Of a stretch of DNA of 64,000 bases, positions 25,266-34,176 are shown one piece after another; position 1 is the first letter of the stretch, and every line of letters begins with the position of its first letter. Origin of the DNA: CALKZN01 sp050633785 (GTDB taxonomy: Bacteria > Pseudomonadota > Gammaproteobacteria > Arenicellales > Arenicellaceae); assembly GCA_050633785.1 (NCBI GenBank), contig JBOEHE010000028.1, positions 1 through 64,000 of the forward strand, read 5' to 3'. The position numbers were made by a program, and so were the translations under genes. The notes under the pieces are model-generated. The model made no database searches and had not been told where the DNA came from. It saw only the letters and a program-made list of their open reading frames with translations.

Positions 25266-26809
25266 CTGGTTCTGCTCATATCTGCCACTTTTCGGATCAA
25301 GATCCTTCAAAACTGCTGCTTTCCCGCTTGGCTTCTGCTCCGCAAGAGGCAATATTCTTGACCAGCGAAGGTGGTGAAATATCATACCGGGACCTTGAAC
25401 AGGCAACACTTCGACTGCGGACTCACTTCCAGAAGTTGGGTATGAGTGCAGGTAAGCGTGCAGTCGTCGCCTTGAATGGAGATTGTGAAACAATTGCTAC
25501 GCTGCTGGCCTTGGCTGTGTTGGGGGTGATAGCAACGCCGTTTGATCCTGATGCTACTGAGCATGAACAGCGGGATATGTTGCACATAGTTGACCCGCAT
25601 TATGTGATTTTTTCCGAACAGCAAGCCCTGCATTGGTCTAGAACTCAGCTTGAAGAAACCCAGATATTGCTTGAAGAACAGGTCGGTTTGAACCTTCAAG
25701 TCGGCAATGGCGATCATCCCCTTGACCTTGAGCAAGTTGTCGATATGCAAGCAACCATGATGATATTGTATACCTCTGGAACGACGGCAAAACCCAAAGG
25801 TGTTGAGCTGAGTTACCAGGCGATATTGGAGCAAAGTCAGGACATGGCCTGCCACTTGAAGCTTGAACGAAACAGTCGAATTCTGAATTTATTTCGCTAT
25901 TATCAGATTGGTAGTCTGGTGAATGGCATTTATTTGGCGTTGCTCAGTGGGGCCAGTCTACACCGCCCATTTCAACAGTTCAATTTCTCTGATGGCATGC
26001 GCTTGCTTGACGCCATACATACCAACCGTATCAGTCATTTTGTGCTAGTGCCGACCTTGTTAGCCCAGTTACTGAAGTTTCCGGATCAAGTCAAAAAGGC
26101 ATTTTCGCATTCAGAGTTCACAGCTTTATTGTCGACAGCGGCGCATTTACCTCCTGCGCTTTGGCAGTCATTTGAAAGTCTGGTCGAAAAACCGATTGTT
26201 AATACCTATGGCTTGACGGAAGCAAATGACTTGACTGCCAGTGAATTGTCACTGGCTAAGGATCGCATAGGAACTGTAGGCAAGCCACTGAACTGCTCTA
26301 TAAAGATTCTCTCTGAGTCCAGAGAAATACTTGAACCCGAGCAACAAGGCCGGTTGCTGGTGCAGGGAAAAACGCAAATGCAGGCGTATTTCAATGCCCC
26401 GAAAATGACCAGCGATGTTGTTATTGATGGTTGGTTTGACACCGGGGATCTGGCAAAAATGGATCTTCAGGGCAATTTGGTTTACCTGGGCCGGGATAGT
26501 GAACGTATCATCTCTGGTGGGCATACCATTCATCCCACAGAGGTTCAGCAGCAGTTATTACAACACCCTGATATAGCCGATGCTTATGTCTTTGGTCAAC
26601 CTCATGATGACTGGCAGGAATTGGTTGCAGCTTGTATTGTCAAGCGGCATGAAGAACTGAGCAAAGCAGAGCTTATGGCATATCTACGACCGCTGCTTGC
26701 TGTATATAAAATTCCCAGAAAATTATATTTTGTCGATCACATCCCGTTGTCTGACCGAGGCAAGGTGCGACGTCGGGATGTGTTATCAATGTTGAATATT
26801 CAATCCTAA
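25262..26809 (+). CDS. ANL-superfamily adenylating enzyme (stand-alone)
   Basis: 515 residues, overlapping the aminomutase gene by 4 bases. Adenylation core motifs: YTSGTTAKPKGVELSYQA (about 170-187), NTYGLTEAND, GWFDTGDLAKMDLQGN, LGRDSERIISGGHTIHP, and the C-terminal catalytic lysine in SDRGKVRRRD. It has no carrier domain. It is paralogous to the next protein, which shares the same unusual GLTEAN(D/N)LT motif, so the two arose by tandem duplication. Such enzymes activate a carboxylate as acyl-AMP, then pass it to CoA or a carrier. Substrate inferred: the amino acid or acyl group made or used in this operon. Confidence 0.85.
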   Translation: MTGSAHICHFSDQDPSKLLLSRLASAPQEAIFLTSEGGEISYRDLEQATLRLRTHFQKLGMSAGKRAVVALNGDCETIATLLALAVLGVIATPFDPDATEHEQRDMLHIVDPHYVIFSEQQALHWSRTQLEETQILLEEQVGLNLQVGNGDHPLDLEQVVDMQATMMILYTSGTTAKPKGVELSYQAILEQSQDMACHLKLERNSRILNLFRYYQIGSLVNGIYLALLSGASLHRPFQQFNFSDGMRLLDAIHTNRISHFVLVPTLLAQLLKFPDQVKKAFSHSEFTALLSTAAHLPPALWQSFESLVEKPIVNTYGLTEANDLTASELSLAKDRIGTVGKPLNCSIKILSESREILEPEQQGRLLVQGKTQMQAYFNAPKMTSDVVIDGWFDTGDLAKMDLQGNLVYLGRDSERIISGGHTIHPTEVQQQLLQHPDIADAYVFGQPHDDWQELVAACIVKRHEELSKAELMAYLRPLLAVYKIPRKLYFVDHIPLSDRGKVRRRDVLSMLNIQS

Positions 26810-26822
26810 CAAGGTGTACTTT

Positions 26823-28727
26823 ATGTCTAACCCATTCGTTTTAGCGGACGCGAGTGCCGTAATTGCAGATTTATTTCACCACCCTCAACACAACGTAGCT
26901 CAGCGTAAGACGTTATTGGTCGCGCCAGATACTTTGAGTTACGGCGATACCAATAAGGAGGTCGCAGTGTTGCTGGGTTTGTTTGCCAGGCGAGGACTCA
27001 ACAAAGGCGACAGTATTGTTTTATGTTTGGAAAACGATGCTGATATGATGGTTTTCTTTTTAGCCGCATTTCGTTATGGACTGATAACAACGACAATTGA
27101 TATCAACGCAACGCAGCATGAAGTTGATCAGTTGTTCGCTCTGGTAGGTCCAAAGGCGGTGGTTTGCAGTCATGACATTCATTCCAGATGGTCGCAACAA
27201 AACTCGATTCCAGATAGTCTTGTATTGAGTGTTTCGGTTAGCCCCAGAGCCCGTAAAAGCGGCAAGCTATCGAACTTGTTCAGCAGAACTAAAAGCAAGG
27301 CCAGTGAAGCTGTAAACCAATACCCAGCTATGGTTGTGGGAGTTGAGGCTATGCAGCAACCACCACAGGAACCGGAATCAGGTGACCCAGTAGTGCGGGC
27401 ATTTACCTCAGGTTCAACAGGAGTGCCTAAGGTTGTAAGTTTAAGTTATCAGGCGATTATCAGTCAGGCACGGGTTATGGCGGGACAAACTCAGATTGAT
27501 CAAAACTCGGTCGTGTTGAGCTTGTTTCAGTTTACCCAATTAGGTGCACTGGCCAGTGGCATACTCTTATCGTATTTCAGTGGTTGCAGTCTGTGTCGGC
27601 CTGTACGCAAGTTTGCTTATCAACACATTCCATTGTTGCTGGATAGCATTTATAAGCACCGAGTAACACATTTTTATCTGGTTCCGACCATGATGGATTT
27701 GTTGCTGCAATTTGGCAGTAATTTAAAAGAGGCGTTTGATACAAAAGAGTTTAAACACTTTTTGTGCATGGCGGCTATGTTGCCCAAATCTCTATGGCAA
27801 GAGTTTGAATCAGTCACGGGAAAAGAAGTGATCAATTCCTTTGGTTTGACGGAAGCGAATAATCTGACTTACAGTGGCCCTGATGATATTGCACGTGACA
27901 TGGACAGTGTTGGACGTTGTATTGATAGTGAGGTTAAGATTGTTGATGCGAGTGGCGCTGAAATGCCGGCAGGTGAACAAGGGGAGCTTGCGATCCGGTC
28001 TGCTACCATGCTGAGTGAATATTATGGCAACCCAGAAGCGACTCAGCAAGTACTCAAGGATGGTTGGTTTCATACCGGTGATCTCGCCAGATTGGATGAG
28101 CATGGTAATGTTTTTATTGTAGGCCGCATCAAGGATGTGATCATTTCAGGTGGCTACAATATTTACCCTGAAGAAATCAATCTGCACTTGCGTGAGCATG
28201 CGAGTGTGGCCGAAGCATTTACGATGGGTTATAAAAGTGATACTTGGGGAGAGCAGGTAATTAGTTGTGTTGTACCCAAAGATGCTGAATTATTGGAGTC
28301 AGAGTTGGTTGGATTTTTACGCCAACGTTTGTCAGAACTGAAAGTCCCTAAGCGAATATTTTCGGTTGAACGTCTTCCCATGAATGCCCGAGGTAAAATT
28401 GACCGACAAGCGGTAGTTGCGATACTAAATGAAAAAATGATTGAGCAGCATGGGAGTGCTTCAGAGGGTAACCGGGAACAGGTACTGGGCATTGCTGCTG
28501 AGATATTCATGATTGACCCTGCCACGTTAAACAGTAGCAGTAGCTATAGTGATACGCCGGGTTGGGATTCATTGGGACATATCATGTTGATTACCGAAGT
28601 TGAGAAACAGTTTGGCTTTAAAGTGGCACCTCTGGATGTGTTGAAAATTCAGACTTTGGGTGATTTAGTGGGGATGATTGATACCAATAAGGACTCATCA
28701 AAAGCGGTTCTGGAGCAGGTGTTTTAA
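26823..28727 (+). CDS. ANL adenylating enzyme fused to a C-terminal carrier domain
   Basis: 634 residues from the ATG at 26823, preferred because AAGGTG lies 6 bases upstream; a GTG at 26814 sits inside that site. Adenylation motifs: FTSGSTGVPKVVSLSYQA, NSFGLTEANNLT, GWFHTGDLARLDEHGN, VGRIKDVIISGGYNIYPEE and NARGKIDRQ. The last about 85 residues form an acyl/peptidyl-carrier domain with the phosphopantetheine site GWDSLGH (Ser583). One chain thus has both the ligase and the carrier, like DltA plus DltC. It shares its whole architecture with the preceding ANL protein apart from the carrier. Predicted to load an activated acyl or aminoacyl group onto its own or a partner carrier in the cytoplasm. 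Confidence 0.9.
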   Translation: MSNPFVLADASAVIADLFHHPQHNVAQRKTLLVAPDTLSYGDTNKEVAVLLGLFARRGLNKGDSIVLCLENDADMMVFFLAAFRYGLITTTIDINATQHEVDQLFALVGPKAVVCSHDIHSRWSQQNSIPDSLVLSVSVSPRARKSGKLSNLFSRTKSKASEAVNQYPAMVVGVEAMQQPPQEPESGDPVVRAFTSGSTGVPKVVSLSYQAIISQARVMAGQTQIDQNSVVLSLFQFTQLGALASGILLSYFSGCSLCRPVRKFAYQHIPLLLDSIYKHRVTHFYLVPTMMDLLLQFGSNLKEAFDTKEFKHFLCMAAMLPKSLWQEFESVTGKEVINSFGLTEANNLTYSGPDDIARDMDSVGRCIDSEVKIVDASGAEMPAGEQGELAIRSATMLSEYYGNPEATQQVLKDGWFHTGDLARLDEHGNVFIVGRIKDVIISGGYNIYPEEINLHLREHASVAEAFTMGYKSDTWGEQVISCVVPKDAELLESELVGFLRQRLSELKVPKRIFSVERLPMNARGKIDRQAVVAILNEKMIEQHGSASEGNREQVLGIAAEIFMIDPATLNSSSSYSDTPGWDSLGHIMLITEVEKQFGFKVAPLDVLKIQTLGDLVGMIDTNKDSSKAVLEQVF

Positions 28728-28981
28728 TGGTGCAAGTCAGTAAAGAAGGTCACAACCGTGCTGTAGCGCCATGGAAGAATGGAGTTCTGGCTTTTTTGAT
28801 GCTGGGAGCAACTGTTTATACCTATGATCGTGAGAAACCGGTGATGAGCTATCTCGAATATTTACCCGTTTACCGGGTTGAATTGAGATGGGATAGAAAC
28901 TCACTGGAAGGTATGCCTGTCCAAGCACAAGCATCGTCTGAACCGAAACCAGATGTGGGCGATATGCCCTTGGGGCAATAG
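28727..28981 (+). CDS. Small single-TM protein of the ligase-MBOAT operon
   Basis: 84 residues, with its ATG overlapping the stop of the carrier-fusion gene by one base. A hydrophobic segment GVLAFLMLGATVYTY (about residues 19-33) follows a basic start, so the acidic, Pro/Gln-rich tail of about 50 residues probably lies outside. I recognise no family. Position between a ligase-carrier gene and an MBOAT gene recalls DltX, the small TM subunit of the Dlt system, but the sequences are not visibly related. Inferred role: assembly or coupling subunit of the membrane transferase. Confidence 0.6.
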   Translation: MVQVSKEGHNRAVAPWKNGVLAFLMLGATVYTYDREKPVMSYLEYLPVYRVELRWDRNSLEGMPVQAQASSEPKPDVGDMPLGQ

Positions 28982-29069
28982 TTTGATAACTGTCTATCGC
29001 TATTAATACGTAAACTCTCCTAAATAAATGCATCCAGTAAATAACTGAGGCATTCAGGTAATCTGTTTT

Positions 29070-30200
29070 ATGGAACTCTCTTTTATCCCTTATATTGACA
29101 TACTATCTCAATGGAGCTTGCAGACGTATATCGTCTGTTTGGCGGCCTATATCGTGATTCACTGGTTACTACCAGCCAGATTGCGAGCTGTTTTTCTATC
29201 TCTTGGGGCAACCCTGTTTATTCTGCTGATAGATTGGGCTGCATACGGTGTTTTACTGTTTATGGCAGTTTCGCTTTATGCTTTGACCAAAGTGAAAACA
29301 CGCTCAACACTTTTATTGCTTGCCGGTCTGGCGTTTCTGATCATACCGTTTATTGTTCATGAAACAGCTAGAGCAATTTATCGTGATAGCGACATTTATG
29401 ACCTGGTTTTCATGACAGGTATGGCGTTTTATACCTTACGCCTGATCCACTATTGGTTTGAGTGTTTTAAGCAAAAACTTCCACAGCATAATTTTCTGGA
29501 TTTTTATACCTACACCTTCTTTTTACCGATATTTATTGTTGGGCCAATCTATCGTTTTGAGGATTTTCATAAATGGGAACAACGTAAAAGGGTTGATTGG
29601 GAACGTTTTTTTGATGGAATTCTGCGTATTATCCAGGGTGCTTTCATGGTGGTTGTATTAAGCGGTTATTTTGTGAATCAACTATTGCGTGGGTGGATTG
29701 ATACTTTGCAACCGGAGCAGACGTTTGCTAATTTTTATGCCTTTTGTCTGGAGTATGGTTTAAATATCTATTTTCAGTTTGCCGGGTATTCCAGCATTGC
29801 AATCGGCATCGGAGCTTTGCTAGGTCACCGTGTCTGCGAGAACTTTCATCATCCTTTTTTTCGGGAAAACATCGTTGAATTCTGGAAACACTGGCATATG
29901 AGCCTCACTGGTTGGGTTCGGCAATATATCTTTTTACCGATAGTTACTTACACTGGAGCTGAACGCATAGCGCTTATGCTGTCGATGTGTATGATTGGTG
30001 TCTGGCATGGTTTTACACTGAACGCATTAATGTGGGGGATTTATCATGGTATTGGTATCAACTTATATCATTGGTATCGTCGCAGCCAATGGCGTCAGTC
30101 GTTAGTTTCAGACAATACAGTGTTGATAAACTTATGGCGTTATATGAGTATTTTACTGACCTTTCATTACGTTATTCTGGGTAATTACTTGTTGAAATAA
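29070..30200 (+). CDS. MBOAT-family membrane O-acyltransferase (DltB/AlgI-like)
   Basis: 376 residues with about ten hydrophobic segments. MBOAT motifs: EFWKHWHMSLTGWVRQYIFL (about 270-289), and MIGVWHGFTLNALMWGIYHG with the probable catalytic His313 in WHG. Length matches DltB more than longer eukaryotic MBOATs. Family members move acyl or aminoacyl groups across the inner membrane onto an extracytoplasmic hydroxyl; DltB uses a carrier-bound D-alanine. Last gene of the operon, 88 bases after the small TM gene, followed by the maeB terminator hairpin. The natural inference is that it takes the group loaded on the upstream carrier domain. The acceptor (LPS, a polysaccharide or a lipid) is unknown. 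Confidence 0.85.
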   Translation: MELSFIPYIDILSQWSLQTYIVCLAAYIVIHWLLPARLRAVFLSLGATLFILLIDWAAYGVLLFMAVSLYALTKVKTRSTLLLLAGLAFLIIPFIVHETARAIYRDSDIYDLVFMTGMAFYTLRLIHYWFECFKQKLPQHNFLDFYTYTFFLPIFIVGPIYRFEDFHKWEQRKRVDWERFFDGILRIIQGAFMVVVLSGYFVNQLLRGWIDTLQPEQTFANFYAFCLEYGLNIYFQFAGYSSIAIGIGALLGHRVCENFHHPFFRENIVEFWKHWHMSLTGWVRQYIFLPIVTYTGAERIALMLSMCMIGVWHGFTLNALMWGIYHGIGINLYHWYRRSQWRQSLVSDNTVLINLWRYMSILLTFHYVILGNYLLK

Positions 30201-30249
30201 TCTTGGGTATTATGGGAACTTCGGATCACACTCAGTTTAAAAATTGTAG

Positions 30250-30290
30250 AAAATCAAAAAAGGGGAATCTTGTTAAACAAGACTCCCCTT
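30250..30290 (-). terminator. Terminator of maeB
   Basis: A 15-base stem with one mismatch (AAGGGGAATCTTGTT / AACAAGACTCCCCTT) ends in a U-tract on the minus strand (plus-strand A-run just left of it). It lies 25 bases past the maeB stop and may also stop the MBOAT transcript coming from the left. Confidence 0.75.
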
Positions 30291-30315
30291 TATGTTATTG
30301 GTTTTTAAACCTGTG

Positions 30316-32475
30316 TCAGCTGGCAGATAACAGTGCTGTTAAATTAACCACGCCGCGCGATGTTGATTGCTTGCCAATCAAGTGTACTGGCTTCTTGGTT
30401 CCCAGCAAAATAGGGCCAACAGAAATACCATTGCACATATGTTTCAAAAGCTTAAAGCTGATGTTGGCTGAATCAATATTAGGCATAACCAGCAGGTTTG
30501 CAGGTCTTTTCAGTGGCGAGTCAGGGTTCAGGTTATTACGCAGGATGTTGTCCAGGGCAATGTCTGCCTGAATTTCACCATCCACTTCCAGGTCTGGGCA
30601 CTGTTGGTTCAACAGCTCCAGAGTTCGACGCATTTTCAGAGACGTTTCGGTTGGGCGAGTCCCATAGTTAGTGTGCGATAACAGAGCTGCGCGTGGCGTT
30701 ATACCAAAGCGTTTGATTTCTGCTGCAGCCAGTTCTGTAATCACTGCCAGTTGTTCGGCAGAAGGGCTTTCATGCATTTTCATATCAACGAAAAAATAAA
30801 CCCCTTGTTCCAAGACTAACATGTTCATTGCCGCGTATTTGAATAAGCGGTCATCAACACCAATGCTGGCTTTAATAATTTCTGCTTGTTCAAAAATTTT
30901 GGCATCAGGGCCAACCATAGCAGCATCCGCCTCACCGTGTTTAACCATATTAGCTGCTTGGTGGGCGATGTTGTCGTGTGGAGCTACGATGGTGAAATCC
31001 TTATGTGGTTCAATACGTAAGCCAAATTCGACTAATTTTTCGCGAATGGCACTTTCTTCACCAATAACAACTGGGTCAGCGTAGCCGTCATCAACAATAA
31101 CTTGCATTGCTCGTAGAACTCGTTCGTCTTCACCGCAGCTGTAGACGACCTTTTTGGGAGTTGCTTTAGCGCGTTCAAAGATAGGGCGCATGATACTGCC
31201 AGAACGATAGACCAGCGGAATCAGGGAGTTTCTATATACTTCAATATCTTTGAATGGACGTTTAGCGACACCACTATCAATCGCAGCTTGAGCAATGGCT
31301 GGTGATAATGCTGTGATCAAGCGAGGATCAAATGGCTTGGGCAAAATATACTCAGGGCCATAGACTAATGATTCACCTTCATAATAATTGGCGACAACGT
31401 CAGTGCTTTCTGCCATGGCCAGATCGGCTATAGCTTTAACACAGGCAATTTTCATTTCCTCATTGATCGTTGTTGCACCAACATCCAGCGCCCCACGGAA
31501 TAAAAATGGGAAACACAGAACATTATTAACCTGGTTTGGATAATCAGAGCGCCCGGTGGCGATAATGGCATCGTTGCGCACTGCTTTGACATCCTCTGGC
31601 ATGATTTCCGGAGTTGGATTGGCCATAGCCAGAATCAATGGCTTTTCAGCCATACTTTTGACCATATCCTGTGATACCAGTCCTGCTCCAGACAAGCCTA
31701 GAAAGACATCGCAGTCCACCATAGCATCCGCCAGGTCACGGGCAGATGTTTCAGCGGCGTAAAATAATTTGGAGCCACTCAGATTGTCGCGTTCAGTGTG
31801 GATGACACCACGGCTGTCACACATCAGAATATTTTCTTTCTGCACACCAATGCTACGGAGCAAATCCGTACAGGCAACAGCCGCAGCCCCGGCACCAGAG
31901 ACGACCAGCTTGATATCTTGGATTTGCTTGCCAACCAGTCGCAAGCCATTCATAACAGCGGCGGCGGTCACAATAGCTGTACCATGTTGGTCATCATGGA
32001 ATACTGGAATATTCATGCGTTCACGCAGTTTGGCTTCAATTTCAAAGCATTCCGGAGCTTTGATGTCTTCCAGGTTAATTCCACCAAAAGTAGGCTCAAG
32101 TGCAGCAACAATGTCACAGAATTTATCAACGTCCAGTTCATCGACTTCGATATCAAAAGAGTCAACATCAGCGAAGTGTTTGAACAGAATTGCCTTGCCT
32201 TCCATCACTGGTTTGGAAGCCAGTGGCCCAATGTTCCCCAGACCCAAAACAGCTGTGCCGTTGGTAATCACGGCAACCAGATTGCCACGAGAGGTGTATT
32301 TTGCGGCGTTGTTTTCGTCTTCAACGATAGCCTCGCAGGGCGCTGCTACTCCAGGTGAATAGGCTAGGGCTAAATCACGCTGGTTGGAAAGCGGTTTAGT
32401 GGCTTGGATGCGCACTTTACCAGCACTTGGAGCTTCATGATAATGCAGCGCCTGGTCTTTTAAATCTTTTGACAT
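30316..32475 (-). CDS. maeB: NADP-type malic enzyme, malic plus phosphotransacetylase-like domains
   Basis: 719 residues. Malic-enzyme domain about 1-420: LALAYSPGVAAPC, FHDDQHGTA, VVSGAGAAAVAC (NAD(P) site) and MANPTPEIMPED. The C-terminal about 290 residues are the phosphotransacetylase-like domain usual in MaeB (SGSIMRPIF, LSHTNYGTR, NLLVMPNIDSANI), which binds acetyl-CoA as an inhibitor rather than catalysing. Reaction: malate to pyruvate with CO2 and NADPH. E. coli MaeB is about 759 residues; the shortfall falls in one place, between TIVAPHDNI and KHGEADAAM, where the PRY...Y helix segment is normally found. Flanked by C4-dicarboxylate uptake genes, so it likely feeds imported malate to pyruvate. 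Confidence 0.9.
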   Translation of the reverse strand: MSKDLKDQALHYHEAPSAGKVRIQATKPLSNQRDLALAYSPGVAAPCEAIVEDENNAAKYTSRGNLVAVITNGTAVLGLGNIGPLASKPVMEGKAILFKHFADVDSFDIEVDELDVDKFCDIVAALEPTFGGINLEDIKAPECFEIEAKLRERMNIPVFHDDQHGTAIVTAAAVMNGLRLVGKQIQDIKLVVSGAGAAAVACTDLLRSIGVQKENILMCDSRGVIHTERDNLSGSKLFYAAETSARDLADAMVDCDVFLGLSGAGLVSQDMVKSMAEKPLILAMANPTPEIMPEDVKAVRNDAIIATGRSDYPNQVNNVLCFPFLFRGALDVGATTINEEMKIACVKAIADLAMAESTDVVANYYEGESLVYGPEYILPKPFDPRLITALSPAIAQAAIDSGVAKRPFKDIEVYRNSLIPLVYRSGSIMRPIFERAKATPKKVVYSCGEDERVLRAMQVIVDDGYADPVVIGEESAIREKLVEFGLRIEPHKDFTIVAPHDNIAHQAANMVKHGEADAAMVGPDAKIFEQAEIIKASIGVDDRLFKYAAMNMLVLEQGVYFFVDMKMHESPSAEQLAVITELAAAEIKRFGITPRAALLSHTNYGTRPTETSLKMRRTLELLNQQCPDLEVDGEIQADIALDNILRNNLNPDSPLKRPANLLVMPNIDSANISFKLLKHMCNGISVGPILLGTKKPVHLIGKQSTSRGVVNLTALLSAS

Positions 32476-32541
32476 TGTTATATTTCTTACACGTTATTAT
32501 GTTCAAATAGTTGTTGCTGTGCATAGATTGCTTATACGCAC

Positions 32542-32563
32542 AGCAAACATAAAGTGGTTTGCT
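32542..32563. promoter_or_regulatory. Inverted repeat upstream of maeB
   Basis: AGCAAAC and GTTTGCT are perfect 7-base arms with an 8-base centre, 67 bases upstream of the maeB start. A position at or near the promoter suggests an operator; the regulator is not known. Confidence 0.35.
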
Positions 32564-33115
32564 CAGATTGTTTTCTCAATATGAGTGTGTTGCATAAATG
32601 ACCCACTTTGCTCAGCCCATCGTTGACTTCGTTAGTGATGAGAGCTGCAGGTTGTTTTTTGTTTAACAGCCAGCAATATCAGTGCCATAATTGGCACATG
32701 AAAAGGAGAATGATCTTTTGCTGGTTGTTGTGTGCTTGCATCGCACATACTTCTTGTCGGATCGACGGTATTGTCGAGACCTTCATGGTTTTTCAGTTGG
32801 ATGTTTATAAGGGCTTATAAAAATTATGAGTAGAAAAATGCCGATTGCGTTTTTGCAAAAGGTATTTTTTTCCTCATTTTTGCATCGTTTTCTGAAGGAA
32901 TACATTGTCGCCTTTCAGACACTAAACAGCAACCTTCATGGTCAATTTGCATCGCTATGATAGATATTATGCATTATTGTTATAGTTGATCTGACATTTT
33001 GTTATGGCCTTTATTAATACTGGTTTTTTTGAAGGGTAACTGGACCTTTGACAGTGATACTTCTGGTACTAGATTGAGAACCAACAGGTCCTGAAGTTAA
33101 TGCTTATTTGTTGGG
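32564..33115. other. Gene-free region between maeB and dctP
   Basis: About 550 bases. A 70-codon frame at 32608-32820 has no ribosome binding site or recognisable domain and I do not support it. No repeat, RNA gene or further promoter was recognised. Confidence 0.4.
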
Positions 33116-33117
33116 CA

Positions 33118-33147
33118 TAAAAAACGCCGACAAGTGCGTCGGCGTTT
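33118..33147 (-). terminator. Terminator of the first dctP
   Basis: AAACGCCGAC and GTCGGCGTTT form a perfect 10-base stem with a 6-base loop. Read on the minus strand the stem is followed by TTTTTT, a strong intrinsic terminator 28 bases past the dctP stop. Confidence 0.85.
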
Positions 33148-33174
33148 CATTGAAATATAGATTAAAAAGGTTAT

Positions 33175-34176
33175 TTATTTCTGGTTGGCAGCTGCTTGAA
33201 TCAAATCTGCACCAACTTCAGCCTCAAACTTTTTCCACACAGGTTTCATGATATCAACCCATTGCTGACGCTCTTCAGCACTGATTGTATAAACCTCTGA
33301 TTTACCTGAATCAGCAATGGCTTGGCGATCGCTTACGGCTTTCTCATCGGCGATTTTATTGCCAAACGCAATGGCTTCATCCAATGACGTTTTAACTACG
33401 CCGCGAATATCTTCAGGCAGGTTATTCCAGAACTCAGATGATGTCACTACCAGATAGCCAAGATAGCCATGGTTTGATTCCATGATGAAAGGTTGCACTT
33501 CGTAGAACTTTTTCGAGTAAATGTTCGACCAGGTGTTTTCCTGCCCATCAATGGCTTTGGTTTGCAATAAGGTAAAGACCTCAGAGAATGGTTTTTTTAG
33601 CGGTGTTGCAGAAACTGCTTCAAACTGAGCTTGTAATACATCGGAGTTCATAATGCGAAACTTCAAGCCTGAAGCATCACTGGGGACTACCATTTTCTTA
33701 GTAGAAGACAGTTGTTTCATACCATTGTTTAAATAACCCAGACCCACAAAACCTTTGCTATCTAATGAGCTCAGCAATGATGTGCCATCAGGGCTTTGCA
33801 GGAAACGTGCTGCTGCACCTGAGTCTTTAAACAGGAAAGGCAGGTCGAATAATTGCAGTTTCTTGGTGTATTTTTTGAATTTAGATAAAGAAGGAGCTGC
33901 AATCTCAACGTCGCCAAGCAACATGGCTTCCAGAACTTTTCCATCGCCATATAATTGTTTGTTGGGATATACCTTGACGATAGCTTTCTCATCACCAAGA
34001 CGTTCTTTTATCAAATCTTTAAACTTGTTGGCCATCTGGCCCTTTGGGGTGTTTTCAGCAACAACGTGCGAGAATTTGATTTCGACAGGCTTAGCCATAG
34101 CAGCCTGACTCATCAGGGTAACACAGGCCAATGCCGAGCATGCGATAATACCTGTTTTGATGTGGGATAACTTCAT
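33175..34176 (-). CDS. dctP: TRAP C4-dicarboxylate-type solute-binding protein DctP, copy 1
   Basis: 333 residues. Signal peptide about 1-28 (LMSQAAMA). The mature protein has the DctP pattern: IKFSHVVAENTPKG, YPNKQLYGDGKVLEAM, LPFLFKD, LGYLNNGMKQL, RIMNSDVLQAQFEA, DGQENTWSNIYSKKF and ESNHGYLGYLV. It is the periplasmic receptor of a tripartite TRAP carrier, probably for malate, fumarate or succinate, working with DctQM at 39269-41283. It closely resembles the second dctP just upstream but has its own sigma-54 type promoter and terminator. The pair may differ in ligand or affinity. Confidence 0.9.
   Translation of the reverse strand: MKLSHIKTGIIACSALACVTLMSQAAMAKPVEIKFSHVVAENTPKGQMANKFKDLIKERLGDEKAIVKVYPNKQLYGDGKVLEAMLLGDVEIAAPSLSKFKKYTKKLQLFDLPFLFKDSGAAARFLQSPDGTSLLSSLDSKGFVGLGYLNNGMKQLSSTKKMVVPSDASGLKFRIMNSDVLQAQFEAVSATPLKKPFSEVFTLLQTKAIDGQENTWSNIYSKKFYEVQPFIMESNHGYLGYLVVTSSEFWNNLPEDIRGVVKTSLDEAIAFGNKIADEKAVSDRQAIADSGKSEVYTISAEERQQWVDIMKPVWKKFEAEVGADLIQAAANQK

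Noticed and set aside
31769..32362. Two overlapping plus-strand frames (about 190 codons each) opposite maeB.
   Set aside because: Both oppose a highly conserved enzyme and share no domain; a codon-bias effect.
32608..32820. A 70-codon frame between maeB and dctP, with a MKRRMIFCWLLCACIAH stretch.
   Set aside because: No ribosome site; the Cys-rich stretch only loosely resembles a signal peptide.
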